Source of the DNA: Streptomyces thermolilacinus SPC6 | Lineage (GTDB): Bacteria; Actinomycetota; Actinomycetes; Streptomycetales; Streptomycetaceae | Direction of reading: 5' to 3' | DNA length: 64,000 nucleotides | Assembly (NCBI RefSeq): GCF_000478605.2 | Contig: NZ_ASHX02000001.1 | Location: 2,891,895 to 2,955,894 of the forward strand | In this document: piece after piece, positions 1 to 7,254 of the stretch | How positions within the stretch are numbered: the first letter of the stretch is position 1 | Layout of the letters: every line of letters starts with the position of its first letter | Made by a program: the position numbers and the translations under genes | Notes under the pieces: model-generated | Seen by the model: only the letters and a program-made list of their open reading frames with translations | Database searches by the model: none | What the model was told of the DNA's origin: nothing

Positions 1-2
1 GG

Positions 3-77
3 ACCGTCCACGGCATCTTCAGCAGCATCGGGGGCCTGGCCGTCGCAGCGGTCGTGTGGTGGGTCAAGAACCGATAG
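3..77 (+). CDS. C-terminal end of a small membrane protein (partial)
   Basis: Reading frame 3 is open from the window edge to TAG at 75-77 and gives 24 residues: a hydrophobic stretch (GGLAVAAVVWW) followed by a short basic tail (KNR). This is the look of a C-terminal transmembrane helix with cytoplasmic positive end, as in small holin-like or hypothetical phage/plasmid membrane proteins. The start lies outside the window, so the family cannot be named. It sits on the inner side of the tRNA-Pro remnant at 489-536 and so may belong to an integrated element; that is inference. Confidence 0.4.
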   Translation, partial: TVHGIFSSIGGLAVAAVVWWVKNR

Positions 78-488
78 CTACGAAGGCGTGGCCACACGCC
101 AGGGCCAGTATCCCGCTGCCATGCAGCACAGCATGAGAGGCTGGTGACGCCAGGCCCTGGGGGCAACTGGGGCATCACGTCGATCAAGGCGGCACGACCC
201 TGTTCACCAATGCGGGGTTCGGTGGCACCGCCCAGCACCGCTTGAGGTGATCTTGCAGGGCCCCGTAACGCGGAGTCTCGGATAGACAATGGCCAACCGC
301 TTCATCCGAGCGGCGGCCGATTCGCGGCGAACAGCACGTACTCGCCCGGCCGGGAGGACGTTGGCCACTGGGAGCCGTCTGGGAGCCAACCTGCTCCCCC
401 GGCCCCCTTCCGTACCCGCCGGGACCAACCGAGAACACCTCATTGACCTGCGCAAACGCCATCCCCGCAGACCAGGCCGAAAGCCGAA
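78..488. other. Non-coding stretch next to att-like site
   Basis: No convincing gene is seen between the partial membrane protein and the tRNA-Pro remnant. Open frames on both strands here lack a ribosome binding site and family motifs. An integrase or excisionase gene, often adjacent to such sites, is not visible in this segment. Confidence 0.45.
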
Positions 489-536
489 CCTCGTTCGAGA
501 CGAAGAGGTCGTGGGCTCAAATCCCGCCACCCCGAC
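489..536 (+). other. tRNA-Pro 3' remnant, probable attachment site
   Basis: The sequence matches the 3' half of an actinobacterial tRNA-Pro: an anticodon-arm-like segment (490-505), variable region, T arm (511-527, GTGGG/CCCGC around a CTCAAAT loop) and acceptor 3' strand CACCCCG. The 5' half (CGGGGTG acceptor, D arm) is absent upstream. The copy is degenerate: the anticodon position reads CGA and the T loop starts C rather than T, so it is unlikely to work as a tRNA. Elements such as pSAM2 integrate into the 3' end of tRNA-Pro and leave exactly this kind of duplicated 3' fragment at the far end. The element would lie to the left and the intact tRNA outside the window. Confidence 0.6.
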
Positions 537-544
537 AGCCAGCT

Positions 545-580
545 CAGGGGCCTGATCCGCGAAAGCGGGTCGGGCCCCTG
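545..580 (+). terminator. Strong rho-independent terminator after tRNA remnant
   Basis: Two 16-nt arms (545-560 and 565-580) pair fully, with three G-U pairs, around a GAAA tetraloop, and are followed by GGTGTTTT. It sits 9 nt after the tRNA-Pro 3' end and is probably the original tRNA terminator left at the chromosome side of the junction. Confidence 0.75.
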
Positions 581-654
581 GGTGTTTTGCGGCGTTCGTG
601 ACCCCCGTCTTGTGGCGGTGAAGACAGGCCGGTCGCAAGGGGGGTGTGGAGGGC

Positions 655-1386
655 TCAGGACGTGCTGGGCAGGGCCTCCTTGGAGGGGGTCAGCACCTCG
701 GCGATGACCGGGCCGGACGAGGCCGCGGTGTCTGCCATGAAACGCAGCCGTCCTATGCCCAGGCGGCGCAGGGCCGGGCCGTGGTTGGCGGCGACGATGA
801 GAGACGCGGCCAGCAGCAGGAGTTGCCACAGGGCCATCGTCGGGCGGCGCAGTGCGCGGGGCACCTCCGCCAGGGAGGCGTGCAGGCGCTCGCAGTGGAA
901 CGGTATGTGACGCTGCTCGTCGGACAGGATGCGCCCCGCCACTTCCGAGGTGAGCGGGTCGTCGGCGCCGTCGCGCAGAGCCCGGTAATAGCGCACGGCC
1001 ACCACCTCCGCGACCATCAGAACCAGCAGTTCCATGCGCAGGCCCAGAAGGCGGCGGAGCCGTACGAAGAGCGTGTCGCTCCAGTGGCCGGTCAAGGTCG
1101 GTACGCCGCCGGCGGCCAGCAGCCGGGCGAGCAGGCGGGCATGGTTCTGCTCCTCGGCGACGAAGAGACGGACCGCCCGCGCGTAGTCGTCGTCACCGGC
1201 CTGCACCGCCTTGCCGACGAGGTTGGCGCCGTCCCCGTCCTCGCCGACCTGGAAGCGCTGGATGCTGGCCCACACCGCCGGGGGCAGCGTCACGCCCCGC
1301 GTCCAGTCCGGGTCTCCCTGGACACGCCTCCGTTCGCGCTCGTCCTCGAATCGCCGTGTCCATGCGGCGAAGTCGCCCGTACGCAC
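655..1386 (-). CDS. Ferritin-like diiron domain protein
   Basis: 243 residues from a GTG start. Two EExxH/DExxH pairs, EEQNH at residues 78-82 and DEQRH at 156-160, plus an acidic residue before each (E49, E127) give the four-helix-bundle carboxylate/histidine set of ferritin-like diiron proteins. A hydrophobic helix near 115-130 and one near 185-200 pack the bundle or touch the membrane. The reaction cannot be told from sequence: related proteins include rubrerythrin-like, desaturase-like and hydroxylase-like members. It stands alone, transcribed leftward toward the terminator at 545-580. Confidence 0.7.
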   Translation of the reverse strand: MRTGDFAAWTRRFEDERERRRVQGDPDWTRGVTLPPAVWASIQRFQVGEDGDGANLVGKAVQAGDDDYARAVRLFVAEEQNHARLLARLLAAGGVPTLTGHWSDTLFVRLRRLLGLRMELLVLMVAEVVAVRYYRALRDGADDPLTSEVAGRILSDEQRHIPFHCERLHASLAEVPRALRRPTMALWQLLLLAASLIVAANHGPALRRLGIGRLRFMADTAASSGPVIAEVLTPSKEALPSTS

Positions 1387-1546
1387 CCGGTCTCCCCCCT
1401 CCTCCGGGGCGCAGCCGCCGACCGTTGTGCCCCCGGGAGGAACGACGTCGTAGAGCGCTGAAGCGTTCCCGGTGCCCGCCGTGCCGTGGGCAGGACGGGG
1501 AGGTGGCGGGTGGTGGCGATGGCGTGCGGCCGAATGAGCCGGGGGA

Positions 1547-2275
1547 TCAGCCGTAGGTCTCCCGGCGGCGCTGTCGGTGGAGACGGGTGCCTTGGCCCGC
1601 GCCGTTCACCGCGGTGAGGGAGGGCAGGGACGCTCCGCTGTTCCAGAGGCCGAGGTGGTCTCTGTGGACGGCGACGATGCCGTTGTGCGTCGCGAACCGT
1701 TCGGCGGGGGCGGTGAAGTACGTCGTCGCCACGAAGACCGCCACGTCCGCCTTGAAGTGCGTCTTCGCGCCCAGGAGGTCGCGTACCTCCCGGCTCGGGA
1801 TCTTGTTCCGGGGCGTGTACCGCTTGCACTGGATCACCATGCTGCGCCCGTCCGGGAGCCGCCCCAGCACGTCGGCGCCGTCGTCGTGGGAGCCGCCGAC
1901 CCGTCGTACGTCCGTGCAGCCGTCCCGTCGGCACAGCCCCACGACGAAGTCCTCGAACTCCGTGCCCGTCATGGCGTCCACCTCGGCCAGCGTCCGGTGC
2001 CCCGCCCGTACCGCCTCCTCCCGGCGCCACTTCCCGTCGCCGCCCCTGAGCAGCCGGTCCGTACGCCACAGCCACCATCCGCCCGCTCCGGCGCCGCCGA
2101 GCAGCAGCGCGGCGAGGAGGTAGGGCCAGACCTCCGACCAGTACGCCACCAGGAGGACGAGGGCCACGGCCCCGCCCGTCACCGCCGCCTTCACGCGCTG
2201 CTCGCGCCGCTTCCGCGCCGCCGTACGTCGTGGTTTCCGTGCCGCCGTACGTCGTGGTTTCCGTGCCGCCGCCAT
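1547..2275 (-). CDS. Membrane-anchored Mrr-type restriction endonuclease-like protein
   Basis: 242 residues. The N-terminus is very basic and carries a duplicated KPRRTAAR block (residues 6-21), followed by two hydrophobic helices (about 30-70). The rest (about 100-220) is a PD-(D/E)xK nuclease of the Mrr_cat type: D135 in GAD and Q149-x-K151 in VIQCKR are the expected active-site positions, with an EFE motif at 106-108. Mrr enzymes cut modified DNA, but membrane-anchored forms in actinobacteria have no established substrate. The basic duplication is encoded by a perfect 24-bp tandem repeat at 2217-2264. No methyltransferase partner is nearby. Confidence 0.7.
   Translation of the reverse strand: MAAARKPRRTAARKPRRTAARKRREQRVKAAVTGGAVALVLLVAYWSEVWPYLLAALLLGGAGAGGWWLWRTDRLLRGGDGKWRREEAVRAGHRTLAEVDAMTGTEFEDFVVGLCRRDGCTDVRRVGGSHDDGADVLGRLPDGRSMVIQCKRYTPRNKIPSREVRDLLGAKTHFKADVAVFVATTYFTAPAERFATHNGIVAVHRDHLGLWNSGASLPSLTAVNGAGQGTRLHRQRRRETYG
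2217..2264. repeat. 24-bp perfect tandem duplication inside a coding region
   Basis: Two identical adjacent 24-bp units (2217-2240 and 2241-2264) lie in the 5' end of the Mrr-like gene and add eight residues of basic sequence without changing frame. Slipped-strand duplication is the simple explanation. Confidence 0.9.
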
Positions 2276-2450
2276 GGCCCTCCCCCGCCGGTCCGCATGA
2301 GCCGAGCTGCTGGTCAGCAGTCTCGGGACGGGCGGGCGGGGGTGGAAGGGCGCGTGTCGGCCAGTGGCCTGTTACCGGGCAGCTGACCGTCGTCGTCCGT
2401 ACGGGTGCCGCCGGGTCGCCGCGCGGGGCGGGGCGGCGCAGGCTGCTCGT

Positions 2451-2930
2451 ATGAGTGACACAGCGGGGCACGGCCACGACCACGCGCCGGGGCACGCCCG
2501 CGCGCACCACGGGCGCGACGGCGCCACCAGCACCACGCCCGGCAGTGACGGGGACGCGGCGTCGGCCGGGGCGATGTTCGCCGGGGTACTGCTGCTGGTC
2601 CAGGGCGTGCTCGGCATGGTGCAGGGCGTCGTGGGCATCGCCGAGGACGAGGTGTACGGCATCCTCGGCGACTACGTGTTCGAGTTCAGCGTCACCGCGT
2701 GGGGCTGGGTCCACCTGATCCTCGGGCTGGTCCTCGTCGTGATCGGCTGGGGCATCCTGCGCGGCGCCGCCTGGGCGCGGGCGGTCGGCGTGGCGCTGGC
2801 CTCGCTCTCGGTGATCGCCAACTTCGTCTGGCTGCCGTACCAGCCGGTGTGGGGCCTCGTCTCGATCGCAATCGGCGTCTTCGTGATCTGGGCCCTGTGC
2901 ACCGCCGACACCCCGCCCGCGCCTCGCTGA
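2451..2930 (+). CDS. Four-helix membrane protein, DUF7144-like
   Basis: 159 residues from ATG 2451, chosen because the upstream in-frame codons are low-complexity Arg-rich sequence. The first 35 residues are rich in His (HGHDHAPGHARAHH), then four hydrophobic helices follow (about 40-62, 85-107, 110-132, 137-155) with the pattern GVLLLVQGVLGMVQGVVGI and a conserved WGWVHLILG. Actinobacterial DUF7144 membrane proteins have this layout; their function is unknown. The His-rich cytoplasmic tail may bind metal, which is inference. It is divergent from the Mrr-like gene. Confidence 0.65.
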   Translation: MSDTAGHGHDHAPGHARAHHGRDGATSTTPGSDGDAASAGAMFAGVLLLVQGVLGMVQGVVGIAEDEVYGILGDYVFEFSVTAWGWVHLILGLVLVVIGWGILRGAAWARAVGVALASLSVIANFVWLPYQPVWGLVSIAIGVFVIWALCTADTPPAPR

Positions 2931-3218
2931 TCCCTTTTACGGCCCCGGCATCCGACCAGGCCGCAAGACTGCCGGAATCCGGCAATGCGCGAAGTCGCCG
3001 ACCCCTGCCAGGATGCGTACGTCGGAAACGGGGGTGCCGATCGATGCCGGGATGCGGAAGCGTGTCCCGGCTTCGGCATCCGTCTGCGGAGGTTCGCGCC
3101 GGGGGGCGCGGGGCGTGTGCAGGCTGCCGCGTGCGGGGTGTCTTGTGGGGCCGGGGCCGGGTGCCTCATGCGCCACGGGCCGGGTGCCTCGTGTCGGCGT
3201 GCGTCGTAGGGAGTTCGT

Positions 3219-3671
3219 GTGGGAGAGGGGGCCGCGGGGGTGCGGGAAGTCTGTACGGCGGCCTTGTGCTTTCCCGCCTTCTTCTTCAGCGTCGCGCTGG
3301 TCGTCGTCGCAGCCTTCTGGCTGCTCGTGCTGTGTGGCGCCGCCGACGTGCACGGGTTCGACGGGGACCTGCCACTCGGGGCGGTCGGGCTGGGGGGCCT
3401 GCCCGTCTCGGTCGCCGTCTCCGCGATGGCCGTCGCCGGGTGGTGCGCCGCGCTCGCCGGGACGGTGGCGCTCGGCCGACTGACCGGCCCCGGGGTCGTA
3501 CGGAGCGGGCTTTCCCTCGTCGTGCTCGTCGCCGCGCTGGTGGTGGCGCACGGGGCCGCGCGGCTTCTGGCAGGGCGGTGGTGGCCGCCGCGCGCCCGCT
3601 TCCCGTCGGCGGGGGCGGGGGCTGAGGCCGCGCGGCCCGGGACGGCGCGGCCTGGTGCCGGTCCTGGGTGA
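3219..3671 (+). CDS. Small hydrophobic membrane protein of unknown function
   Basis: 150 residues from GTG 3219, with GGGAG 8 bases upstream. Three hydrophobic segments (about 18-42, 64-86, 95-116) suggest a small integral membrane protein, followed by a Pro/Ala/Gly-rich tail. I do not recognise the family. It lies alone between the DUF7144-like gene and the S9 peptidase. Confidence 0.5.
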   Translation: MGEGAAGVREVCTAALCFPAFFFSVALVVVAAFWLLVLCGAADVHGFDGDLPLGAVGLGGLPVSVAVSAMAVAGWCAALAGTVALGRLTGPGVVRSGLSLVVLVAALVVAHGAARLLAGRWWPPRARFPSAGAGAEAARPGTARPGAGPG

Positions 3672-3755
3672 GGGGCCTGGGAGCCCGGTTGGGGGGCGGT
3701 ACCCGGGTGATGGGGGGCCGGGGTCCGGGGGGGCCGGGCCCGGATTGGGGGGCGG

Positions 3756-3789
3756 CCTGTGGATAGCGCTGGGGGGACTTATCCACAGG
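3756..3789. promoter_or_regulatory. Two facing DnaA boxes (inverted repeat)
   Basis: A perfect 10-bp inverted repeat (CCTGTGGATA / TATCCACAGG) at 3756-3765 and 3780-3789 contains TTATCCACA at 3779-3787, identical to the DnaA consensus box, and its mirror TGTGGATAG at 3758-3766. The pair lies 40-70 bases before the S9 peptidase start. It could be a DnaA-responsive operator. Confidence 0.55.
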
Positions 3790-3828
3790 CCCGGCGGGAT
3801 GTCGGTGCGACGGAGCATGATGGACGAC

Positions 3829-5724
3829 ATGACTGAGCCGACCGACGACACGTCCACGCCCGAGCCCATCGCGTCCACTCCCGTCACATCCCCTCCTACG
3901 TCTTCTTCGTCCGCCGCGTGGTCGGCTCTGCCCGACTGGGAGAAGCGGTTCCGTGCACCGCGCGTGTCGCTGCCCGACTGGGCGGAGGACGCGCCGAGCC
4001 GGGCGCTGTTCGTGTCGAACGTGACGGGGACGTACGAGCTGTACGCGTGGGACCGCGACACGGGCGAGCAGCGGCAGGTCACGGACCGGCCGAACGGCAC
4101 GACGGACGGTGTGCTGTCGCCGGACGGCGAGTGGATCTGGTGGTTCGCCGACACGGACGGCGACGAGTTCGGGGTGTGGATGCGGCAGCCGTTCAAGGGC
4201 GGCGCGGACGAGCCGGCGGTTCCCGGGCTCGCCGCCTCGTACCCGGCGGGCCTGGCGATAGGCCGGGACGGCACGGCGGTCGTCGGCCGGTCTCTGGACG
4301 AGGAGGGCACGTCCATCCACGTCGTCCGGCCGGGCGGGGAGCCGGTGGAGATCTACCGGCACCGCGAGTCGGCCGGGGTGGGGGACCTGTCGTACGACGG
4401 GACGCTCGTGGCGGTCGAGCACACCGAGCACGGTGACGCCATGCACGCGGCCCTGCGCGTGGTGCGGCTGGACGGCGCGCTGGTGGCGGAGCTAGACGAC
4501 ACGAAGGGCGGTACGAAGGATCTGGGCCTGGCCGTGATGGGCTTCGCCCCCGTGGACGGCGACGGGCGGCTGCTGGTGGGGCACCAGCGGCGCGGCCGGT
4601 GGGAGCCGATGATCTGGGATGTCGCGACCGGCCGGGAGACCGAGCTGCGCCTCGACCTGCCCGGGGACGTGAGCGCGGAGTGGTACCCGGACGGTTCGGG
4701 GCTGCTGATCGCCCATGACTTCGAGGCGCGCACGGAGCTGTGGCGGTACGACATCGCCTCGGGGGTGCTGACGCGGGTGGAGACGCCGACCGGTTCGGTG
4801 TCGGGGGCGACGGCCCGCCCGGACGGCACGGTGGAGTACCTGTGGTCGTCGGCGGCCGTGCCTCCCGTGGTGCGCTCGACGAGCGGCGCGGTCGTGCTGG
4901 ACCCGCCCGGCCCGCAGGCGCCGCCGTCGGTGCCGGTGGAGGATGTGTGGGTGGACGGGCCCGGTGGGCGGGTCCACGCCCTGGTGCAGCGCCCGGAGGG
5001 GGCGACGGGCCCGCTGCCGACGGTGTTCGACCTGCACGGCGGCCCGGCCTGGCACTACAGCGACACGTTCGCCGCGGCGCCGGCCGCTTGGCTGGACCAC
5101 GGGTACGCGGTGGTGCGGGTGAACTACCGGGGCTCCACCGGGTACGGGCGGGAGTGGACGGACGCGCTGCGGCACCGGGTGGGGCTGATCGAGCTGGAGG
5201 ACGTCGCGGCGGTCCGTGAGTGGGCGGTGTCCTCGGGCCTCGCGGACCCGGAGCGGCTGGTCCTGACGGGCGGCTCGTGGGGCGGCTACCTGACGCTGCT
5301 GGGGCTTGGGACGCAGCCGGACATATGGGCGGTGGGCATCGCGGACGTGCCGGTCGCCGACTACGTGACCGCGTACCAGGACCAGATGGAGGCGCTGCGG
5401 CCGCTGGACCGGACGCTGTTCGGTGGCTCTCCGGAGGAGGTGCCGGAGCGGTTCCGGGCGTCGTCCCCGATCACGTACGTGGACCAGGTGCGGGCGCCGG
5501 TGTACATCGCGGCGGGTGTGAACGATCCGCGCTGCCCGATCCGGCAGGTCGAGAACTACGTGGAGCGGCTGGCGGCGCGCGGCGCGGTGCACGAGGTGTA
5601 CCGGTACGACGCGGGACACGGCTCGCTGGTGGTGGAGGAGCGGATCAAGCAGCTGCGGCAGGAGCTGGAGTTCGCAGCGCGACACGTGCCGGCCGCGACC
5701 GGGACCCGGCCGGAAGGGGGGTGA
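3829..5724 (+). CDS. S9 family prolyl oligopeptidase-like serine peptidase
   Basis: 631 residues if read from ATG 3829; in-frame ATGs at 3799, 3817 and 3820 are alternatives, since GGAG lies at 3812-3815. The N-terminal two thirds form a beta-propeller-like region with repeated SPDGEW-type blades; the C-terminal third is an alpha/beta hydrolase. The catalytic triad is visible: S483 in GGSWGGY, D566 in NDPRCP and H597 in GHGS. S9 enzymes cleave short peptides after proline or act as acylaminoacyl peptidases; no signal peptide is seen, so it is likely cytoplasmic. The coding sequence begins just after two DnaA boxes and is followed 22 bp later by the SURF1 gene. Confidence 0.85.
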   Translation: MTEPTDDTSTPEPIASTPVTSPPTSSSSAAWSALPDWEKRFRAPRVSLPDWAEDAPSRALFVSNVTGTYELYAWDRDTGEQRQVTDRPNGTTDGVLSPDGEWIWWFADTDGDEFGVWMRQPFKGGADEPAVPGLAASYPAGLAIGRDGTAVVGRSLDEEGTSIHVVRPGGEPVEIYRHRESAGVGDLSYDGTLVAVEHTEHGDAMHAALRVVRLDGALVAELDDTKGGTKDLGLAVMGFAPVDGDGRLLVGHQRRGRWEPMIWDVATGRETELRLDLPGDVSAEWYPDGSGLLIAHDFEARTELWRYDIASGVLTRVETPTGSVSGATARPDGTVEYLWSSAAVPPVVRSTSGAVVLDPPGPQAPPSVPVEDVWVDGPGGRVHALVQRPEGATGPLPTVFDLHGGPAWHYSDTFAAAPAAWLDHGYAVVRVNYRGSTGYGREWTDALRHRVGLIELEDVAAVREWAVSSGLADPERLVLTGGSWGGYLTLLGLGTQPDIWAVGIADVPVADYVTAYQDQMEALRPLDRTLFGGSPEEVPERFRASSPITYVDQVRAPVYIAAGVNDPRCPIRQVENYVERLAARGAVHEVYRYDAGHGSLVVEERIKQLRQELEFAARHVPAATGTRPEGG

Positions 5725-5746
5725 CGGCGTTCCGTACCGTGGAGGG

Positions 5747-6514
5747 GTGTACCGGTTCCTGACGACACCCCGCTGGTGGGGGATCAACGTCTTCGTGCTG
5801 CTGGCGATCCCGTTCTGCCTCTTCATGGGGATCTGGCAGCTGGGCAGGTTCGAGGACCGCGTCGATTCGCACCGGGAGGCGGAGCAGCGGCCCGCCGCCC
5901 AGGCGGCGCAGGCGGCGGCGCCTCTGGCGGAGCTGCTGCCGGTCGACAAGGAGACGTCGGGCCGCCAGGCGACGGCGAGCGGCCGGTACGGGAAGCAGTT
6001 CCTCGTCCCCGGCCGTGAGCTGGACGGGAAGACCGGGTCGTACGTGCTGACGCTGCTGCACACGCCGGAGGGCAAGGCCCTGCCGGTGGTGCGGGGCTGG
6101 CTCCCGCAGGGCGCGGCCGCACCGGCGCCGCCGTCCGGTGAGGTGACCGTGACGGGCGCGCTCCAGGCGTCGGAGCACGCCGGGAGCGGCGGCGTCCGCG
6201 CCGCGGGCGGGCTGCCCGAGGGGCAGCTGGGCGTCATCAGCGCGGCGACGCTGGTGAACGTGGTGCCGGACGACGTGTACGACGCGTGGGTGACGCTCAC
6301 GGAGTCCCCTGCCGGGCTGACGCCGGTGCCCGCCGCGGCGGCGGTGGGCACGGGGCTGGACCTGAAGGCGTTCCAGAACCTCGGCTACACGGGCGAGTGG
6401 TTCGTCTTCGCGGGGTTCGTGCTGTTCATGTGGTTCCGGCTGGTGCGGCGCGAGGCGGAGGCGGAGCGGGACCGGGCCCTGGGCCTCGATCCGGAGTCCC
6501 CCGGCCTCCCCTGA
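5747..6514 (+). CDS. SURF1 family cytochrome oxidase biogenesis protein
   Basis: 255 residues from GTG 5747 (GGAGG directly before it). The SURF1 layout is clear: an N-terminal helix (about 11-29) with the motif MGIWQLGRF, an extracytoplasmic domain with conserved RGW(L) (VVRGWLPQG), and a second helix near the C-terminus (about 217-235). SURF1 proteins help insert heme a into cytochrome c oxidase subunit I. It probably shares a transcript with the peptidase upstream. Confidence 0.85.
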   Translation: MYRFLTTPRWWGINVFVLLAIPFCLFMGIWQLGRFEDRVDSHREAEQRPAAQAAQAAAPLAELLPVDKETSGRQATASGRYGKQFLVPGRELDGKTGSYVLTLLHTPEGKALPVVRGWLPQGAAAPAPPSGEVTVTGALQASEHAGSGGVRAAGGLPEGQLGVISAATLVNVVPDDVYDAWVTLTESPAGLTPVPAAAAVGTGLDLKAFQNLGYTGEWFVFAGFVLFMWFRLVRREAEAERDRALGLDPESPGLP

Positions 6515-7254
6515 GCCCGCACCCCTAGTGGGGTGCCGCGTGCGGCTGCCGCCCGCTGTGCCTGGGGGGTGAGTGGCTGGGGCTGGGCTTCTCTGTGGCC
6601 TGCGGGGTGAGCGGGCTGCGCTGCTGTGCCTGCGGGGCAGGTGGGTGCTGGCTGCGCTGCTGTACCTGCGTGGCAGGTGGGTGGGGGTTGCTGGGCTTGC
6701 GGGTCGCGTGGGTGTGGGACTGCGCGGGTCGGCGACTGGCGGCTGTGGCGCTCGGCACCTGTGCGCGGCGTCGCAGTGGGACTACCCCCTGGGCGCCCGG
6801 CAGCACACGTAGCACGCAAAGGCCCAGCCGCAGTCCTGCGGGCGTCGGCAAGGCGCCGGGCACGTCGTTCACGCGCCCGGCAGCAGTCGTACGGCGGGGC
6901 GCATCTACCGGCCGCCCACGGGACTCGCGCGTCCGTGCGTGCTGCGAGGGCACATCGGCGCTCGGTCTGCCGTACGGCCCGTAGCCCCGTGACGCGGGGC
7001 GCATCCGCCTGGCTGTCGTCCGGCCCGCAGGTCCGCACCAGGGGGCGCGTCCGCCGAGCCGCGCACAGGACCGCAGGCCCGTACCAGGGGGCACATCGAC
7101 CTGGGCGGCCGTACGGCCAGGAGGTCCCGCGCCACGGGGGTGCCTCGGGCTGGGCTGCCGTACGGCCCTCGGGTCCGTTCCGCTGGGGCGGCTGGGAGTG
7201 TGATCGCCGCAGTGCGTGCGTCGCACGGGCGGTCGGTGCTCCCGGCCGGGTGGG
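6515..7254. repeat. Gene-free region of degenerate short repeats
   Basis: No gene is supported here. From about 6556 to 6693 there are three to four imperfect ~35-bp units built on CTGTGCCTGCGGGGCAGGTG and GGCTGCGCTG. From about 6882 to 7110 at least five degenerate units end in GGGGCGCATC-like cores (near 6895, 6946, 6997, 7042, 7088), and GCCGTACGGCC recurs near 6968, 7106 and 7158. The block lies between two convergent genes (SURF1 and the anti-sigma-like gene) and may be a decayed repeat-protein gene or an intergenic repeat array. Confidence 0.5.

Noticed and set aside
460..536. A complete functional tRNA-Pro
   Set aside because: No 5' acceptor strand or D arm exists upstream and the anticodon position reads CGA.
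1290..2714. 474-codon minus-strand frame overlapping three genes
   Set aside because: Overlaps the Mrr-like gene and the DUF7144-like gene, both better supported, and is Gly/Arg/Pro low-complexity.
3756..3789. Replication origin
   Set aside because: Only two DnaA boxes and no dnaA, dnaN or gyrB genes nearby; a regulatory site is more likely.
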